Origin: Mariannaea sp. PMI_226
Taxonomy: Eukaryota > Ascomycota > Sordariomycetes > Hypocreales > Nectriaceae
Length of the DNA: 64,000 nt
Direction of reading: 5' to 3'
Assembly (NCBI GenBank): GCA_024336345.1
Contig: JANFOG010000018.1
Span: 186,001-250,000 of the forward strand
A program made the translations under genes and the position numbers. Positions 36,456 to 49,407 of this stretch are shown here, one piece after another (the first letter of the stretch is position 1; each line of letters starts with the position of its first letter). Below the pieces are notes generated by a model. It was not told the origin of the DNA. It did not search any database and worked only from the letters and a program-made list of their open reading frames with translations.

Positions 36456-37645
36456 ATTACCCTATCAGACTTAAGGAAACCCAAGAACCAACAGCTGAGG
36501 AAGCTGCTGGAAGAAAAGTGTAGATAGCGGCCCTACAAGAATCCCAGGCCAAGGAAGTGACTGAGCAATGGTAACAGAGTGAAGTTAAGGGGGAAAACTA
36601 TTGATTCTTTCAAAATAGCTCATGCAGGATTAAAGGGCACCAGGCTTTCCAAGTCCCTTTCCTTAGCGCATTCGATCTATCCGCTTCCTCTTTCCCTTTA
36701 CTGGGGACGCGCAAGGGTCCATTGAACCACATGGAAGTGACCTGGAAGTTTCATTGTAGTAGGGCGTTTCACCACGCATAGGATAATTCTATGGACTGCT
36801 CGGTCGTGGGGGGCTATGGGGTGTATCCCGATGCAAGGGAACTAGACAAGGGGAAATGTGGGCTTGGATAGTGAAGAAAAGCTCAAGACGGATCTAGGCC
36901 TAGAATGCCCTCTCACCACAATATAGTCCTGCAGCCAGATTCCTACCGAGAGAAATTATACAATAAAATCAAACTATTCGTAATTGTGGAATTCTGCAGA
37001 CATTACGTGGTTGTACCAGATGTCGTTGCTCAACACTGATAATATAATCAACGTTCTGGTTTGGACCAGACTGATAACATAATCAAATGGTAAAAACTGG
37101 AAATACAATCCACCGCTCGTGATATGACATAAGACCTCAACAGTCCAACCAAAGAACCAACAGGTGGATCGGGGACTTGCAGCCACTTAAACTCAAGTGG
37201 AAATACGCCCCCTATGCCTGACAATTGTACTTCAGAAATAGTCGCTGCACCATAGGTTGACCCTTGGTAGCTGCAGGGGTAAATGGGGACGGACGGCGAC
37301 CTAGATTGGACGAGGTATGGATTCTCGATTACGTACCCAAATGGTTCGCAAGTTTGCGTTGGCGTTAAGAGGGAGTGATACAAGGCGGTTAAACTCTTGC
37401 AGGCGGTTGCGTACATCGATTATAGCCAAGGCCCTCGCTCCTCGTGACCTGAGAAGATTGCACGCTTTGGCAAAGAAAATCAAACGTTTCCAAACTCATC
37501 TCCATGGTCACCTTTCTAGGATAAAAGTGATGTGAAGCCTCTTCAACTCAGGAAAATCAGAAACCACAAATTAAACTCAGCATCAATCTCATTGTCTTAT
37601 ATCGGGTTCTCAACCGCTCACCATACTGCGTTCCGAATCTTCAGC
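36456..37645. other. divergent intergenic region
   Basis: Lies between the glycosyltransferase (minus) and the small secreted protein (plus). Open frames at 37048-37416 (-) and 37317-37535 (+) overlap each other and show no family resemblance. A near-duplicate phrase, ctgataayataatcaa, occurs twice within 37038-37086. Confidence 0.45.
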
Positions 37646-37906
37646 ATGTACGCCGCCCTCATGCTCCGGATCCTCAGCCTCATTGGCTTTGTCGTCGCGC
37701 TGCAGGGTCCCTTTCAAGATACACGTCCGCAGATACTGCTGACCCAGGAAGACATCAACGAGCGCCAGGGGATTTGTACCCTTGGCTTTGACGACACATG
37801 TCCACAGGGACAGCTTTGCGTTTCCTTCGGGCCGTTCGATGAGCCTCACTGCGAGCCCGATCAAGAACATCCATCACTGATTCCGACGATCAAGCGACGA
37901 CTCTGA
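37646..37906 (+). CDS. small secreted cysteine-containing protein
   Basis: 86 residues, one exon. The ATG at 37646 precedes a good signal peptide (MYAALMLRILSLIGFVVA, probable cut near LQG). The mature part of about 65 residues has four Cys (residues 44, 52, 58 and 69), enough for two disulfides, in ICTLGFDD-TC-PQGQLC-VSFGPFDEPHC, and ends basic (IKRRL). The longer frame from 37532 adds an unlikely N-terminus. Small secreted Cys proteins in ascomycetes include candidate effectors and defence-type peptides, but nothing here assigns a function. The gene sits at the edge of a long gene-poor stretch. A chance ORF is possible. Confidence 0.5.
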   Translation: MYAALMLRILSLIGFVVALQGPFQDTRPQILLTQEDINERQGICTLGFDDTCPQGQLCVSFGPFDEPHCEPDQEHPSLIPTIKRRL

Positions 37907-40900
37907 TCTCCATGTCAATGTTGACGAATCAGTTGAAGCTGTGTTAACAGAGGGATTCGGGCGGGTGTTTTCTTCAGCCGATTCAATTTTGCCGTCAATC
38001 TTTGACTCGGTCTTATCTTCGAATCTATATACACGTTTAAGATGGTAATTTTGACGACAGAAAGCAGATCGGGTTTGAAGCATTCGTGCATTGAGCCTGT
38101 TATCAGTCCTGCAGAATTACAAACCGTCACTCGGGCCCAAGCTGGCCTGAAGGACCTCTTGGGGTGGGAGAGAATATGACCGCCACAGAAGCTTGTAGAT
38201 CAAGGAGCAGCATATATAGTATTCATCAGTCTAGATGACAAAAGCGATCTTATTCTATGACGTTTCGATTTGGAGCAATGTTTGGGACGGACTTGTATCA
38301 GAAGGACGAGGCTGTGGTGCTGTATGTAAAGCCTAGGTACCAATAGGTCTTGATGGCTGAGACAGGAGAGTTTCGATCTCTCGCATATATATAGTAAGAA
38401 GGGACAGAGAGGCAGACCCTAGGCAATTACTGTCGAATCATCGATTCAGGAAAAGGGCTGGCTGCGCATTAGCTGGAGGTCTGCAGCACTGGCTGCTATG
38501 CTCCTCACAGCCGGTAATTTGACAGTTTCTAGGCAGACGACAGGAGTCTAAAAGGCCAGAAGAACTGGAGGCACTCAACCAAAAAAAAAAAAAAAAAAAA
38601 ACATGCCGTACCATTGAAGATAAGACTCCATCACTGGTTCATGTAATCATGTGGATATTTCAAGACCGAATATTCTCGTACTTTGGCAAGTGCTTAGACA
38701 GATTCCTGGCCTTTTTTCTGGAAGTGGCTTGGTGACGGCCCGGCGACTCGACAAGGACACTAGACAGAGTGGAACCATTCGGTTAACATCATACTTGAAC
38801 ATCCTCGGCAAACATAATCAATACAAATAATATATATGGTAGAAGCATAAGGCAGACGGAAATCTCGACACTAACACAGTAAGGGTATCGTGGCTGTTCT
38901 ACCCACCCTGTCACCATACCCTTGGTAGCTAGAATGTGGCAAAGAAGCCGCCCACAAGGATCGCAGAATCAGGATCCTTTTGGGTGTGCCAAAGCAAGTG
39001 GAGAGGACCAGGCAAGGATACTGACAAAACTAGAGGTTGAAGAATCTGAGATACTTGAATTTCCCCCATACATCGCCTATTCTAGACGTACCAACAATAT
39101 GCCTGACAATATAACTAGAATCATCGTCGCCACATAACTCGGAGAACGCTCTCAGAAAACTTCATTATTGGTTGTACTTGATTACTTAGTCACTCCAGTC
39201 AGCCTGGGTAATGTGAAGATAGGTACGCTCCACTTGCCTTAGCTCACCTAAAGGGATAGGGAGCTTGTTGCGGAAATAGATATCGGAAATAGGGTAGGAC
39301 TACGGATACTACAACTAGGGAGGTCCGATTGTCGGACTGCTACTATGATATCGTAAACATATCCCTGCTTCGGTATGCACACTGGAGCCGTCTCAACACC
39401 CACTGCATGCCAATGTCCCTATATGTCTCTGAGGAGGAATTCTAGGTCATATCCCTCAACAAAACCTTACTTGAAGGTTAGAATATCTATTCTCGAGAGC
39501 AGCAGCTAATCATAATGGGATAGTATTCTTAACAAAGTGGAAGGCAGAGCTCAAGGGGTACTGGTGGTGTACACGTTTATCTCAGCTTCGCTTCAAGAGG
39601 GATAAGCCTGCCACAACCTGGTTTCCATCTTCAGAATTGTAATCACATAGTAATTAGACCGTTGCCTATGGGGCAGCTACATAGTACGGATGTAAAAAGG
39701 TCAATTCTTGGTGAGCGGTCTGACGGGCCAAAAGGCCGGTCTGGTCTCCAATCCAAACTTTCGAGGGGACGACCGGAATTCCGGCACAACATGAGGCCGG
39801 ACGCTCCTCGTCAAGCAGAGCAATAGCCGCGGAGGTTCGCATTCTCTTCCAAATGAGGGACTTCGGCTCACAACGTCATGTTATGGGACTTATTCCCCCA
39901 GCCACGTGTGGTGAGTCATAGGAGGGCCGTTTCAAATTCAGGACCCTTAGCACTTCGAAGTGACGAGGGTAATTATAAGACATCAATTGTTCGGTAGCAG
40001 CCTACGCTGCTAATAGGCCAGCAAGATGGAAGAAGCAATCCGAGCATTCACCTTCTCGGCTTCTCATACAAGCCCCCTACCTCTGAATGCATAAATACCA
40101 AACTGAAATAACTAATTGAAAGGAACCATCTCTGCTAGTCTTGAATAAGTCTCTTGTAAAAATATACTCCCTGGATTTTCACCCAGCCCTCTACGACGCG
40201 CCATTAAAAGGTTTCTTGCCGCTATGTCATTTAAATTACTGATTGTCCCAAGCAAATAAACGACCGTATCTAAATACGCAGCATCAGCCTGCCGTTGAGG
40301 GTCGCTCTGGGGGAGGAGGTGGGTGGACGAGAAACGCCTCTGATTCATTCGAGGGAGCATGGCTGAAGCGGGTGAGCAGACCCCAACCCGTTACAGAAAT
40401 TTCTTCTCCTTTCGTTTCAATACAGGGTTTACAAAATTGATTTTAAGCATATGCTCTAAGTCTCCTGCAACCGCCGTGTCAATCAGAGCTCCAAGGGTAG
40501 AGACACGCGAAAATGTGGATGTTAATTAGCATCAAAACCAACTAAGCCTAATGTACGATATAGTACAAGTAATAAGTCTCCGAAGGCCCACTGGAGATTA
40601 GTATTCAGTTCCGACATTAGTGGGGAATCACTGCTGTTTGACTATAGCGGCTGCCCTGTTTCCTCTGACAGGGCTCCTCTGACAGGGCTTGGTGACCCAA
40701 TCTAGCATTACGCCCTCTCACGCCATTTCCCGCCTTATTGCTCACCACAATCCATAAGCACATGTACAGATTCCTTTTGCCAAAACACTTGGGTGTGGCA
40801 AGTGAATATATGCTTGAGCGACAACCTCTGCGTTAACTGATTGGTTGACAAGGGCAAATCCCCAGCCTTGTCATGCCCCCATACAATCTCACAAATCCAC

Positions 40901-43900
40901 GCTGCTACATAGTAAATTGTGGCTCAATCTCAACCTCCTGCCCAGGTCCGGATGCGCGTTTCGCAACGAATCAAGTGCTTCGTCTAGTCCGGGCCAAGCT
41001 ACCACTGCGGCTAGATGGGGAATGAGTGAGCTGACAAAATTAGGGGCAATTAATGAAGAAGAGACCGAGGTCCAATATATTGGCCCAACGATGGCTCCGA
41101 TGTAACACGTCGTAGGGAGGGGAGGAGAAGTAATGCACGCGCTTGGAATTTCTTTCCGCTTATGACTTCGCTGACCCTATTCTCGACTATGCAGCACGCG
41201 TTCACTAACTAGTAGATATTTCTCATGCCAAAGCTGCCAGAGACTTGAAGGGGAAAGGGGTTCCATGATCCGCACGACAACAACAACAACAACATCCCCC
41301 TGAAGCTCGTCGAAAAACCCGAATTCCAAGCACAACACGCCAGTTCCCAGAAAGTCTATGAGAATGGCTTTATTTCTCCCCACTGTGCTTGAATCAGCGA
41401 GTCGACCTCGGACTGTAGCCGTGAAGAGTTGCGTGGCTCCAAAGCTTGTGACGAGCAGGTCAGCTTGACTCGAGATAATACTATCGGGTAGTGTTCGGTC
41501 AAGCCACTTTGCTTAGTACAGCATATACAGCTATGCGCTTATTCTGAGCCTTCACTCTTCCGATCTTGCTGTAACAAACAACAGGGTAAATGATGATCCT
41601 GGTCAGGGGAGAAGCGGGGGCTGTACCCTGAGCGATGTTTTTGCAACGGCTCACTTGATTTTTCCGGAGGCAGACCTCCCCAAGCTCCTGGTTCTTTTAG
41701 ATCATTCTTCTCGCGTGTTTCCACTTCTATTACTTCTATCTCGTTCGTACTAGCGGCTGCTCTTCCAGTCACGAGTCGCCGCTGTACCGCCTGTCTTATC
41801 GAGCCATTATCGCCTTCCATTGTCTTGGACGCAGCTTCACAATAATTCTCCACATGTACTTGACTGTTGGATATAAAGAACTCTGATTCTGTGGAGTGGC
41901 TTATCCGGGTTGCTATGAGAAGATCTTTCATCATAGTATTTCGCCTGTCGGAGGTACTTCCAAGTGTGTGATCAGCTCGGCGAATCGATAGGTACCACCT
42001 AGAATAAGGTGGTTTGGAAAGGTCTAGTCAGTTTATTCGGTAGAGTAGCGTACATGACCAATCAGTTATTCATAAGAATATTGTGTGTCTTCAGAGAGCA
42101 AGCTACTACTGAGAAGTTTAGTCTAGTTATATCTCTTGCAGCTTTCTGGGCCCTGGATGTCTTGATACTGTCGTTGGTGTTCAGTTCAGTTAATACTACC
42201 TTGACTGACTCTTAAGTGCACACTTAAATGTCATATTCTGCTTAAATATAAGCAGAAAGATGGCCTAGATATGGAACAATATCGTCGTTTCTGATGTATA
42301 CAGCTATGGCGCAAGTAGAACCCAAACTTTGTCCTAATAACTCTTGCAATCTTTCCAAAGAGCCTAAAATGCCAGTAATTATTGCATTATGACCGTTCGT
42401 AGCCATGTCAAGTGCGACCTCTTCAATGTGATCTACCCGAAATCATCCATGTCATTGACAGAGATTACCAGGAAATCAATCAACCTACGCGCTACAACCC
42501 TTTCGCTCTACTGCTGCGAGATCAATCATAGTTCTACTGTGACAGGCTAAGAAGAAACATGAAAATGAGAAGGCGTTGGGTGTTACAGTTGAAACGCTGC
42601 CGCATAGCGACATTTGGGGATCTATCCAGGGTCAAACGTCGTCCACAAATGATGAAAGTCTGCCAACGATGCCCTTTTGCAGTTGGTGAGGACTGCGATG
42701 CGACTCATCGTGTAACAAGCGATCTGTCCTGTTCACAATTAAAGATCACAGATCACTTGTTGGCGGGTGACGTAGGCCCGCGTATGAAAAGTCACGTTGC
42801 CTAAGGGCATGAATAAGGACGACTTCCCGATGGCTAGTAGAAAACAAGCAGCGAACCATTGGATAGCCGTCAGCAACCTGACTAACTACCCGTCATTCGT
42901 TCTTGGCTGCTTATTTCCAAAGGAGACGCACATGCCATTGCCAGAGATTGCGTCGAAATATAGCATCACGACCGGCACCGCTGAGCAGGTGTTCAAGGAG
43001 CTATTTGCCTTCCTTTTCAATGAACAACACAGCCGACGCTTATTGCTACAAGGGCCCACACACCGTGATACAGATTCTTCGCTAACAGTTGTATCATGGG
43101 CAACGGCAAAGGTCCACAACGACAGTTGTAGAGACGACTTCAAGTGGCTGAAGATCAGAGACGATGCGCGATCCCGAGGCTCAGCCCTACCATTTCCACG
43201 CGGGCTTCGCACAAGACAGACATTTATGACGCCTGAAGAATTTCCACAGGCTAACTGTCAAATAGCGGTCACATTAAGCCTGCTGGAGCGGTGAGGGCAT
43301 CGCCAACTATGACCTTATAAGTGAAACACGACCTATAACATCAGCATCAGTGAGACCTTATAGACAGCCCCATGTATAGAAGATAAAGAGCCTGCTGTAG
43401 GACCTTTCTATAGCAAAAAGTCAGGACCTTTTGTGCCTTGAAGTTGCCCCTATCCTAGGTGACACTAACTAGCTTATCAAGGTCAATGAATTCATCAAGT
43501 TACAGCGAAAGGTCCAATAGCACCGACCAATGGTCATGGATTTCAATTCACCGTGGGCGCTCGCACCGACCCCACGGAGACGATTGATGGTACAGGTCGA
43601 GATCGAATACATGGGCAGCACCTGTGGCGAAATTCCGAATAAAGCATATTTGTTGAAAGAAGCCCAGGATATTAGTCGCGCAATGTTGGCATTGCCACCG
43701 GGTGATTTCCTCACGTCGATGCACCTAAGAAAGCAGCCTTCTTCACAGACAATGCCGAAAGAAAGTCACTGCGGCCTTCTGTCTGAGGAAAATTCTATCT
43801 AATGGAAGACATATATAGTTAGAAAATGTCATCTTGTTCTACTATTTAGTTCTGGAAACCTATCAGCCTCCAAGACGACTTAGTATCTGAATACCTCTAT

Positions 43901-46900
43901 ACAACATGGCTATCAGATGATTGCCGGACACCATCGAATTATATAGAATCAATCCGATGCCTCTGCTCTATATGCCTTTGTGTGCAAAGCGGGATATCAG
44001 AATTCATTCTATCCCGAATATTTGAGTGCTGAAGCAAAAGATTCAGCAATAGCAATTGCAAGTTCCTGGGGTGAAGAACATGCCTCACAAACATGTATTC
44101 AAGTCAAAGCAAAGCAAAACATATACGAGAGAAGTTGCACAAGAATCAAGAACAAAGACGTCAAGAAAATGTAGGAAAAAAGGAAGACTTCACTATTGCT
44201 ATTGCTTCGAATACTCATTCACCCTTCTCAGCTTCATATGCGGATATACGTGAGGTCACGTCTCCATCGCCATCCCAGACTCCTCTGATAGCGCAACATA
44301 TTATACTAAAAGAATTACCACTGAGTTTGACAACTGGTTAATGTATGTCAAGCTAGGCCTGGAGTGCCTGAAGAATTTGCTTCAAGAACGTGTTACTGCC
44401 CATTTCGACGAACCACCAGCTTCAAACAAGTCGTTGTGCCATAGTGCCATCAATCTAACAAGAGAACTTTACCTCCAGTTCTAGGCTCTCAGGGGTGCAA
44501 TCACTGCGGTTGGCATACCACTCCCGCCAAAGGCAACATTGATTGGAGCTGTCAGCAGTGGCAATGATATCGAGCGCGGGACCTCCTGGAAACCTGGTGT
44601 GCTCAACTCAGCGGATCTCAGGCCTCGTTTTCGTATGACCTTTACGACCCTAATACTCACAAACATTTTGATCTCTCCTCGATAGACGTATATGTGTCGT
44701 GCACAACGCCTTGTCTCATGCCCCCCAGCCAGTATTCGAGGACGACACTAATCCAGGCACTTATGGCACGTAGTATCCCGACGACACCACACTTAATCCT
44801 AGCAACTGCGGAAAATACTACCTTATCTTTCGCGCAGCCATCAACTAGGAGCTCAACTAAGGTATAGAATGAATTTGACAGCAGTGGCTTGGGCATTTAG
44901 CAATCGCTCTTAAATTATAGGATGGTGTTACTTTACTCAACCGGAATAACTCAACCAGGATCAAGTTGCGTCTGCCCTCCCTCCCCGTTGCCTTTGGAAG
45001 CCCCTTACGTGCTGATTTTTCCTCTCTTCCTCAAATTGAAGGAAACTATGACTAAAAGTCCTTAAATAAGACTGCTTCATCAGCGCGATTAATACAACGC
45101 CCAAAAGGGGAAATCGAGAAAAGTAACTGCAAAGTAATGTCATGCTTTGCTTTAGTTGATCAGAAGTTCCTCAGCTAGTTGTCACTCTATCATACAATCG
45201 TACTACCAATTCCGTCTTATCCGGTTCTGGAGTCTGTACAAAGATAGGATAACTTCATAAAAAATCGATATGCTGTGACCATGATGCCAAACTAGCATCA
45301 AATGCTGCCATTCCGGAAATCCAGATTGCCGAGGGAGCGCTGCATTGACCAGGTTTACCTGAGGCCAAGTAATACCGTAGGTTTAGGCAGGCGGTTGAGG
45401 ACCAAATGATAAAAATGGGATAGAAGTATGAATTACATATCATAGTCCGAAATATCTTCCCAAATTACACATGTTACACTCACGTAACACATCAGATGTT
45501 TCCAACTCAGTCATGGACGTAAACAGAATGATAACATACGCAAACGGTAACTAGGGGACAAAAGTTGACTCAACTACATTGTTAGCCCCAAAACCTAGAA
45601 ATATTCGTTGTGTGGACGCTTCAGATTATCTAAAACTGGAGGATGTCCAAGATACCGAGTCATCGCATCTCTACTCATTGACAATTACCCCGAGGCGCTC
45701 ATTAACCGCTACAAGTGCAAATCACATCTAGAGAGTCACGGGCACATTAGGTGATGGCAGTCCACTCCAGAGAAGACATACACCAATTACAAGGCTCTAA
45801 AAAGTGAGCAGATTATATCCTAGCTCAAGTTAAATCATCCACAGTGCAAATCTAGCTGATAGCTGATAATGGCATTGATTGAGTGCTCCTTGGTCATCCT
45901 CCAAATTTCCTTCGTCAGCGCTGTTATTCGTCCTTACCCTATAAGTCTTATTTGTTTTTGGAGGGGGAGGGGGAGGAGGGGGGTGCTTTCAGTGAAGGAT
46001 TGATAGAAAATGAGAAAACCTATAGCTTCATTGTTTTCTTAATTAAATGCCAGGAAGCTCATTCACTTCACACATGTGCTTCCAATAGGTAGCCACTCTC
46101 CCAGTCATTAGAGTGGCGAAGTCATACTTGTGTAGGGTATGATATACTTAAAATAGAGAGCGCTCCGCCACTTGTCACGAGACAGACGGTTGCTCAAATT
46201 TCCTCAGGTAGCATAGCATGTAAGACCATTTAAGTAAGGGGTTGACCTTGTTGAATTTGTAGGCTCCGCGTCTAGCGAACATGGAACAGACCTTGCGATC
46301 ACCGATGTTGATAACCCCGGGTGGAGGAATGGATGCATTACTGCTATTCCACCTCCTTGGTACGGTTAAGTCTTAACGGGGTATATTGAGAGAATGGGTT
46401 TAACAGCCATTGAAGGACTGGATACTCGGCAGTGTTTGCCGTGATCCGCAGCGCTAAATCATGGCATCGTATTAATTGCCAATTTCAGCCTGCTAAGCGG
46501 GCGGTCCTCCTGATGTCAGTACATGGGGTAGTAGGACTGTCCGTGGCACAGTCGGGCCGTAGCTAATCACTTCAACTACAACGGAGTGGGTGAAACAAAC
46601 TTGGCAGAACTGGATAGAAGCCGCTGTGAGTTCAGTACAGTCGGGTCATGAGTTCAGATGACGTGAGACGAGGTTGGCACGACAGGATATGATAGTCAAA
46701 GTCGTTGCACGATGAGTTACAAGTTACCCTGAGACTTGATGGGCAAAGATGTGATGAGAAGCCCTATTGTGAACCATGTACTGGATATACGAAGTAAGCG
46801 GGAAAGCACAAACTTATAATTAACTATTATGAAGCATGTAGCAGGTCTACCTATCGCAAGATCCCAGGTTCCACCGGTCAAACCGTCCCGAGCCGAGTTA

Positions 46901-47830
46901 GCCAGTGACCCTACCGTTACCAATCGGCATGTTCCGGACAACCTGGCTCCGCAGTGATTTGAATCATCAGATCAGACGAGTGTAATACATCTTGATGTCT
47001 CAGGTGCATGGTCTTTATACGGTTGCCTTTACATCGAACTTTTGAAGTTGTCACACGACCGGAGCACTTATGTACGGTCGGTATCTTGGTTTCAAAACGA
47101 AAAGTATTTGCAGGTTGTTGATGCCTGCTATAACATCCATAATAAGTACTTTGTAGGGCTTTCCGCAGTAACTGCTGACCAAGCATGAATTACTTGGGAG
47201 CACGCAGGAACTCGAAAATGGTTGACTACTACGGATTATGGATGCCTTCAACTTGAAGTCATATAAGGACTCCCTGGTTCATAGGGTTGAAATCTTTCAA
47301 TCCTGGGCCAAGGGGGCCAGAATAGTGGGCGAAACGGCTTACGAGAGGTCTCCTAGCTATGAAGCCAGAGGTTCCAGATTTGGTACAGAGTACATACAAT
47401 GTATCTCAGCGTTAAAGAAGCCATAGGAAAGAAACCATTGGTTGGAGAGATCATCATCCTGTCAGAATTGTTAACACTGGGTCTGGGTCTTAGAGTGGTC
47501 CCTCCAAAGGGGGGCCCGTACTGTGTATTGTGCTGCGCCAGTGCACGGTAAACGTGGTGGCCGGGCACCCTAGTGATAGGATGGAAGCGAACCCGGTTCC
47601 CTTCGTATGTACACATATTGACAGCATGCCTGTTGAACAAACACGTGGTGGATTGAGGAACATGCGATAAAGACAGAAAGATGGGGACCTGGACACATCC
47701 ATACTTGCTCTGTACATAGTAGAGTCAGACTTTTGCCCCCCTTTTTGATGTTGACAGTTTGTGTCGCACCGCATCACGGACATTCGACGAGCCACTCAAA
47801 GAACTTGGAAGACCTACGGCATCCGTCTTT
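37907..47830. other. 9.9-kb gene-poor stretch with scattered short frames
   Basis: No intact gene. Features seen: a poly-A run at 38581-38600; a tandem 14-bp duplication (cctctgacagggct) at about 40669-40690; a TTG/CAA microsatellite at 41278-41292. Three frames have somewhat protein-like composition: 40112-40345 (-), ending RNLLMARRRGLGENPGS; 42809-43294 (+), 161 codons from an ATG (includes FVLGCLFPKETHMPLPEIA); and 43530-43802 (+), 90 codons. None matches a family I recognise. They may be relics of lost genes or chance. Confidence 0.45.
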
Positions 47831-48710
47831 AGGGTTAGACATTAGTTATTGTACCTAAGGTAGGTAGACAGGTAGGTATTTGAGATCAAAGAAGCAACGA
47901 GTAATGCAGCGAATCCAGGACAGAATTTGGTGTTGCTGGCGCTGAAACTAGTTGTCAGTGTAACCTTTCTTGGGCAAACTCCTTGCTGCGGGCGATTTTT
48001 TTTCTCTCTCTCAGAACACAAACGAGAACTGGGTGAAATAGTACGCAGTACGGAGGTAATTATTAGCTTGATCAAATCTTTGTCTGGAGGGCCTCTGCTT
48101 TCGGCTCTCGGCATCATCTCAAAGCGGGGGGGCGCCGCGGGACTAGACATGGCATGGGGTTTGTTTGATAATGGTAGCAACCTAATTGAAGGGGAGAGAG
48201 AATGGCGATAATAGTCTTGATTGTTCTTTTTTCTTTCTTACTTTTTCTTTGTGTCTTGTATTTTGTGTCTTCCCCCCCCCTCGCCCTCCCTTTTTAAAGA
48301 TGCAACAAGCTGAAGTAAGTATGGGCGACCGCATGGAAGAGAGTCTAGACAGTTAGTACATAGTAGATAGTTACGGCAATAGATGCATCTAATGCAATTT
48401 TGAATTGTACTGTTAGTGTTGCCAGAGGATTGAAATGACGTGATCAGCCCGTCATGGCGGGCGGGCAAAAGAATATGCCGATACTGTAACTTCGGTACAG
48501 ATTACTTGTTCCATTGTGATTAGGTACTAGTTGTGAGAAAAGAGACGATGATGCATCTGCCCATGGGCTCTGAACGGCTTTCTTCTCAATAGATAATGGA
48601 ATCCAGTCTTGATACGGGAGTGGTATTGATTGGATGCAGCCATGGTATGACACTGCTGATAGGAAGCATGTGTGGATGGACGGATGGATGGACGGAACCA
48701 CACAAATGGA

Positions 48711-48746
48711 ATGGACTGGATTGGACTGGATTGGACTGGATTGGAC
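48711..48746. repeat. 10-bp tandem repeat (ttggactgga)
   Basis: About 3.5 copies of TTGGACTGGA, preceded by a short (ggat/ggac)n tract at 48673-48694. Simple minisatellite. Confidence 0.85.
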
Positions 48747-49383
48747 AGGCCACATACGAAGTACAGCTCCGCGGCGTGAAAGACAGAGAGACAGAGAGAT
48801 AGACACAACCAGAGGTGCACTCACCAGACGGTGTCAAAAGGCCAGCTGGATGATGCATGGGGGGCCACACAAATTGGTTGGCTCCTACAGGTTACAGACA
48901 CACACACACGACCGGCCGGTTATCTGTTCCGAGAAAAAAGGGGCGGACCCCCTCTTAAAAAAAAAGCTTGAAAATGCACATCTGTACGAGGTGGTAAGCT
49001 CCAGGGGTAATTACGGAATAACCAACCAGCGACGGTCAAGACTAATTACGGAGGTGGATCAATCTAGACTGTCAAATCGAAGCGTGGCTGTGACTGGGCG
49101 ATGATCAAAAAGGGTACCGTACGGGTCTGGGAGTACGGGCATGGTATTGTGTATGGTGAAGGGGTCTGGATCTGCAGTTGTCGCTGCAGATGAGTTCGCC
49201 CTAGTGAAGATAATGCAACGTAAGGCGTGTGGGATGATGGCATGAAAGTACAGTATGGGAGAGAGATGGGCTAGGATGGTAAATGTTGCTTTCATTTAAA
49301 AGTACGAGTTGTCGATTGCGAGAGTAAAAGGGTGTTTTCTAGAGAGAGAGAGAGAGATAGAGAGAGATGGAGAGAAGGGAATA

Positions 49384-49407
49384 AAGCAAGCAAGCAAGCA
49401 AGCAAGC
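49384..49407. repeat. AAGC microsatellite next to A-rich tract
   Basis: Six copies of a four-base aagc unit, preceded by a GA/GATA tract (49340-49378) and followed by A-rich sequence (49411-49434). Length-variable locus in all likelihood. Confidence 0.85.

Noticed and set aside
38581..38600. Poly-A run as tail of a LINE-type element
   Set aside because: No reverse-transcriptase trace or target duplication next to it.
41539..41934. 131-codon minus-strand frame
   Set aside because: Polar, low-order sequence with no recognisable domain; not called a gene.
48586..49104. Overlapping frames across the 48.6-49.1 kb repeats
   Set aside because: Driven by simple tandem repeats in several frames at once.
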